Source: Halobacillus andaensis
GTDB lineage: Bacteria > Bacillota > Bacilli > Bacillales > Halobacillaceae
Assembly: GCF_014636475.1 (NCBI RefSeq)
Contig: NZ_BMEL01000002.1
Span: forward strand, 248,001 to 312,000
DNA: 64,000 nucleotides
Reading direction: 5' to 3'
A model generated the notes under the pieces. It was given only the letters and a program-made list of their open reading frames with translations. It did no database searches and was not told the origin of the DNA. The translations under genes were made by a program, and so were the position numbers. The stretch's first letter is position 1. Each line of letters opens with the position of its first letter. Shown here in pieces: positions 61,214-64,000 of this stretch.

Positions 61214-63133
61214 GTGAGACAAATGGATATCTGTCATAACAGTTTCGATACAAATTATAGAGAGCCTTTTGGGGCTGTAGCACGGGGCTCTAACGTTACA
61301 CTAACGATCGACGTTCACAGCCGACTCGATGTGTCACGCGTTGTTCTTCATTACATCTTAGATAAATCGGATCAAGAGCACACGAAGGTGATGGATTTAT
61401 ATAGTGAGGAACATCAGTACAATTCTTTTGAAGGGGTTGTAGAGATGCCGGAGGAGCCTCAGCTTGTCTGGTATTACTTTGAAATTATTACAACAGACAC
61501 AACATATTACTATGGAAGAGTTAACATTGAAGAGAGCGGAGAGGGGGTTATTTACGAGCAAGTTCCCCCCTCCTGGCAAATTACAGTATATGATGAGCGT
61601 TATGATACACCAAAATGGTGGAAACATGCGACGATGTATCAAATCTTTCCAGATCGTTTCTACCGGGAGGACGAACCCGACTTAAAGAAAGCGCCGAAAT
61701 CGAGTTTGATGCACACTCACTGGGAGAATGATCCTTACTATATCAGGGACGAAGACGGTGGTGTAGTCCGGTGGGATTTCTTTGGGGGAAACCTGGAAGG
61801 AATCACAAAGAAGCTGGATTATATTCAATCTCTTGGAGTCACGGTTATCTATTTGAATCCGATTTTTGAAGCGGAAAGTAATCACCGCTATGATACGGGT
61901 GATTATCATAAAATTGATCCTCTTTTAGGTACAAAAGAAGATTTTGAATATTTGATTAAGGAAGCGAAGGATCGTGGGATTGAAATCATGCTTGATGGAG
62001 TATTCAGTCACACGGGAAGTAATAGTAAATATTTTAACCAAAGAGATGAATATGACACCCTTGGAGCCTATCAATCTAAGGAATCACCGTATTATTCGTG
62101 GTATCAGTTTCATAATTACCCAGATGAATATGAGGCGTGGTGGGGAGTAGGAACGCTGCCAACCTTGAATAAAGAAGATAAAAGCTATCAGAATTTCTTG
62201 ATCCATGATAAGGACAGTGTGATTAAAACGTGGCAGAAGTCAGGTTTAAACCATTGGCGCCTGGATGTAGCTGATGAACTGACGGATGATCTCATTAAGC
62301 AAATCTATCAGCAATTAAAAAAAGAAGATCCATCGAGTGTGTTACTAGGAGAAGTGTGGGAAGATGCTTCAAATAAGTCAGCTTACGGCAAGAGGAGAGA
62401 CTACTTTTTAGGCGGAGTTCTTGATTCAGTGATGAATTATCCTCTGCGAGACCTTATGCTTCATTTTATGAAAGGTGAAGTAGACGCTTATTACGTTAAC
62501 CGCCGTTTAATGACCTTAAGTGAACATTATCCGAAGCCATACTTTTATGCCTTAATGAATATGTTATCAAGTCATGATGTGGAGAGAATTAAAACGATGC
62601 TTGATGAATTCTTGCCGGAAGATATAGATGCAGCAAAAAGGGCAGGAATTGTTCAAGCGCAAGTCAAAGCTCTTAGTTTGTGGCTTTACGCTTTCCCGGG
62701 AGTGCCTTCTCTTTATTATGGAGATGAGGCAGGTCTGACAGGTGGAGAAGATCCTGACAACCGTAAGCCTTACCCTTGGGGTGCAGAAGAAGATGAACTT
62801 ATGACATGGTATAAAAATATCGGCTCATGGCGTAAAGAACATAAAGCATTACGTACAGGCAGTTGGGTGCCTCATGCATTGCACGAGGATATATTTGCCT
62901 TTGAACGCTGGACCGCTAATGGAGTTGATTATTTCGGAGATGAAGCAAACGCCGAGCATATCATTTTTCTCATGAATCGTAACATTGAAGAAGAAGTGGA
63001 AGTTAGCATTCCAGCCCGTAAAGGGAAGTGGCAGCATCTAGATAATAAACGGAGAATTTTTCAAACAAAAAATGATCAGCTGACATTAAAAGTTCAGCCT
63101 TCTGAATGTTTTCTTTTACGTCATATGCATTAA
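61214..63133 (+). CDS. GH13 alpha-glycosidase (neopullulanase/maltogenic amylase-like)
   Basis: 639 residues, intracellular. N-terminal CBM34-like beta domain (about 15-120), then a GH13 barrel: catalytic D351 (HWRLDVADE), E380 (LLGEVWEDA), D455 (LSSHDVERI), with MYQIFPDRFY and the active-site FFGGNLEGI. This is the GH13_20-type, which acts on short maltodextrins or pullulan. Start GTG 61214, 7 bases after AGGAGG. As the sixth gene of the glg cluster it probably trims phosphorylase limit dextrins. B. subtilis glg has no such gene in its operon. Confidence 0.9.
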   Translation: MRQMDICHNSFDTNYREPFGAVARGSNVTLTIDVHSRLDVSRVVLHYILDKSDQEHTKVMDLYSEEHQYNSFEGVVEMPEEPQLVWYYFEIITTDTTYYYGRVNIEESGEGVIYEQVPPSWQITVYDERYDTPKWWKHATMYQIFPDRFYREDEPDLKKAPKSSLMHTHWENDPYYIRDEDGGVVRWDFFGGNLEGITKKLDYIQSLGVTVIYLNPIFEAESNHRYDTGDYHKIDPLLGTKEDFEYLIKEAKDRGIEIMLDGVFSHTGSNSKYFNQRDEYDTLGAYQSKESPYYSWYQFHNYPDEYEAWWGVGTLPTLNKEDKSYQNFLIHDKDSVIKTWQKSGLNHWRLDVADELTDDLIKQIYQQLKKEDPSSVLLGEVWEDASNKSAYGKRRDYFLGGVLDSVMNYPLRDLMLHFMKGEVDAYYVNRRLMTLSEHYPKPYFYALMNMLSSHDVERIKTMLDEFLPEDIDAAKRAGIVQAQVKALSLWLYAFPGVPSLYYGDEAGLTGGEDPDNRKPYPWGAEEDELMTWYKNIGSWRKEHKALRTGSWVPHALHEDIFAFERWTANGVDYFGDEANAEHIIFLMNRNIEEEVEVSIPARKGKWQHLDNKRRIFQTKNDQLTLKVQPSECFLLRHMH

Positions 63134-63134
63134 T

Positions 63135-63172
63135 AAAAGGTCAGCGCCCGTTAAGGGAGCTGACCTTTCTTA
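63135..63172. terminator. Bidirectional terminator between the glg cluster and iadA
   Basis: AAAGGTCAGC/GCTGACCTTT stem with AT-rich flanks, overlapping the iadA stop. Confidence 0.88.
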
Positions 63173-64000
63173 TGATTCAAACGTACCTTTTACGATGGGA
63201 TGACCTTCCTGCACCATGATTTGCCCGTTGGCGATGACGGTATCAATCGCTAACGTATCAGGATCCAGGAGTGCCAGGTCGGCATCTTTTCCTTCTCCTA
63301 CTACGCCTTTATCCGTTAACCCAAGAACATGGGCGGGGTTAGAGGTGATCACCTGTAAGGCTTGTTCTAGAGGGACACGTTGTACCTTTACCGTTTCCAC
63401 AAATGCTTCATAAAGAGAACGGACACGCCCTACTTTTAATCCAATTAGTTCTCCTTTTTCATTAAAATCAGGTAAACTACCTTGAGCATCTGATGTAAAT
63501 GTCATTTGCTCAATAGGAACGCCAGCATCAAGCATTTCTTTAACGGCTAGACTGCTTTTCACTTCCCCATCTTCTAAAAACTTTGGAATCGTACTCGTCG
63601 TAAAATCAACGTATCCACCATTCTTCGCGTAATGAATTCCAGCTTCAAATAGTAGCCGATTGCGGTTGATGTGAGTCGGATAAAACTGGCTGATTGGAAG
63701 ATCAGATTGTTCCACCACTTTTTCGATAAGGGAGAGGTGGTCGGGACTGTCTCCTAAATGGATATTCACCACACCTTTTTTACCTGAAAGCATGCCGCCG
63801 ATTCTCGCTTGAGAAGCAAGTCGAGCGAGTTCATCAACTGTTGGCTGAGAGGAGCGGTGATCGGCAATAGCGATCTCACCTGCTCCAATGATGAGGTCGA
63901 TGAGCATAAGGTCGTCTTCGATCTTTCCGGTCAATGTCCGAACAGGAATCTGATAGGAACCTGTGTGTGCATAGCAGGATATTCCTTCTTCCCTTAAAGC
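63170..64000 (-). CDS. iadA: Isoaspartyl dipeptidase (beta-aspartyl peptidase), C-terminal part
   Basis: The frame is open to the window end, so the first part of the gene lies beyond 64000; the internal Met near 63934 is not the start. About 276 residues are seen: CYAHTGSYQIP, AIADHRSSQPT, VNIHLGDS, PTHINRN, FTSDAQGSLPDF (metal-binding Asp) and the terminal VKGTFES. These are shared with E. coli IadA, a dinuclear zinc amidohydrolase that cleaves beta-aspartyl dipeptides from damaged proteins. Confidence 0.93.
   Translation of the reverse strand, partial: ALREEGISCYAHTGSYQIPVRTLTGKIEDDLMLIDLIIGAGEIAIADHRSSQPTVDELARLASQARIGGMLSGKKGVVNIHLGDSPDHLSLIEKVVEQSDLPISQFYPTHINRNRLLFEAGIHYAKNGGYVDFTTSTIPKFLEDGEVKSSLAVKEMLDAGVPIEQMTFTSDAQGSLPDFNEKGELIGLKVGRVRSLYEAFVETVKVQRVPLEQALQVITSNPAHVLGLTDKGVVGEGKDADLALLDPDTLAIDTVIANGQIMVQEGHPIVKGTFES

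Overview
The window is a chromosomal segment of a low-GC, endospore-former-type Firmicute of the family Bacillaceae. Gene content (qoxABCD aa3 quinol oxidase, DesKR/Des cold-shock system, HemAT, poly-gamma-glutamate operon, glgBCDAP, S-box and L-box riboswitches) is typical of Bacillus relatives. Secreted proteins with very acidic stretches and a betaine-type homocysteine methyltransferase suggest a moderately halophilic genus such as Halobacillus. That genus call is inference from gene content; no rRNA is present to confirm it. No tRNA, rRNA, CRISPR array, prophage or transposase gene was seen.

Layout. 1-3.9 kb: end of a GntP-family permease gene, ilvE, a YuiD-like PAP2 protein and a small zinc-ribbon membrane protein. 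4-10.7 kb: a minus-strand operon of three M20-type amidohydrolases, a winged-helix regulator and an AbgT transporter; the first gene and abgT share a conserved palindromic motif just after their -10 boxes. 11.7-12.9 kb: dapA under a lysine riboswitch. 13.3-17.5 kb: qoxABCD plus an extra QoxD-like fifth gene. 18.1-21.3 kb: TraB-family protein, DoxX protein, and a SAM-riboswitch-controlled homocysteine methyltransferase. 22-24.8 kb: a secreted type I pullulanase with a cre site over its start region. 25-29.7 kb: a Cys/His-rich mini-protein, a lipoprotein joining a ComEC-type beta-lactamase domain to a ComEA-type helix-hairpin-helix, a DUF3006 protein, a BrkB/YihY protein and an M48 protease. 30-33 kb: des-desK-desR. 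33.4-34.6 kb: a subtilisin. 35-42.6 kb: a SEC-C protein, an APH-fold kinase, a flavoprotein, HemAT, an Ecs-like ABC pair and a DUF488 protein. 42.8-47.6 kb: the poly-gamma-glutamate operon pgsBCA plus a gamma-glutamyltransferase. 48.6-52.8 kb: murQ with a sugar ABC importer lacking its own ATPase. 53-63.1 kb: a six-gene glycogen cluster. 63.2 kb to the end: the 3' part of iadA.

Several systems fit together. Pullulanase, murQ/ABC and glg each carry a cre-like site, implying CcpA control of carbon uptake, storage and release. The M20/AbgT operon and iadA point to scavenging of blocked amino acids and peptides. QoxABCD, HemAT and Des deal with oxygen and membrane state.

The intergenic regions are unusually rich in dispersed, structured, non-coding repeats: at least six families, many nested, several abutting intrinsic terminators and flanked by short direct repeats. 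Together with the shared operator in the M20/AbgT operon and the ComEC/ComEA fusion lipoprotein, these are the most interesting signals in the window.
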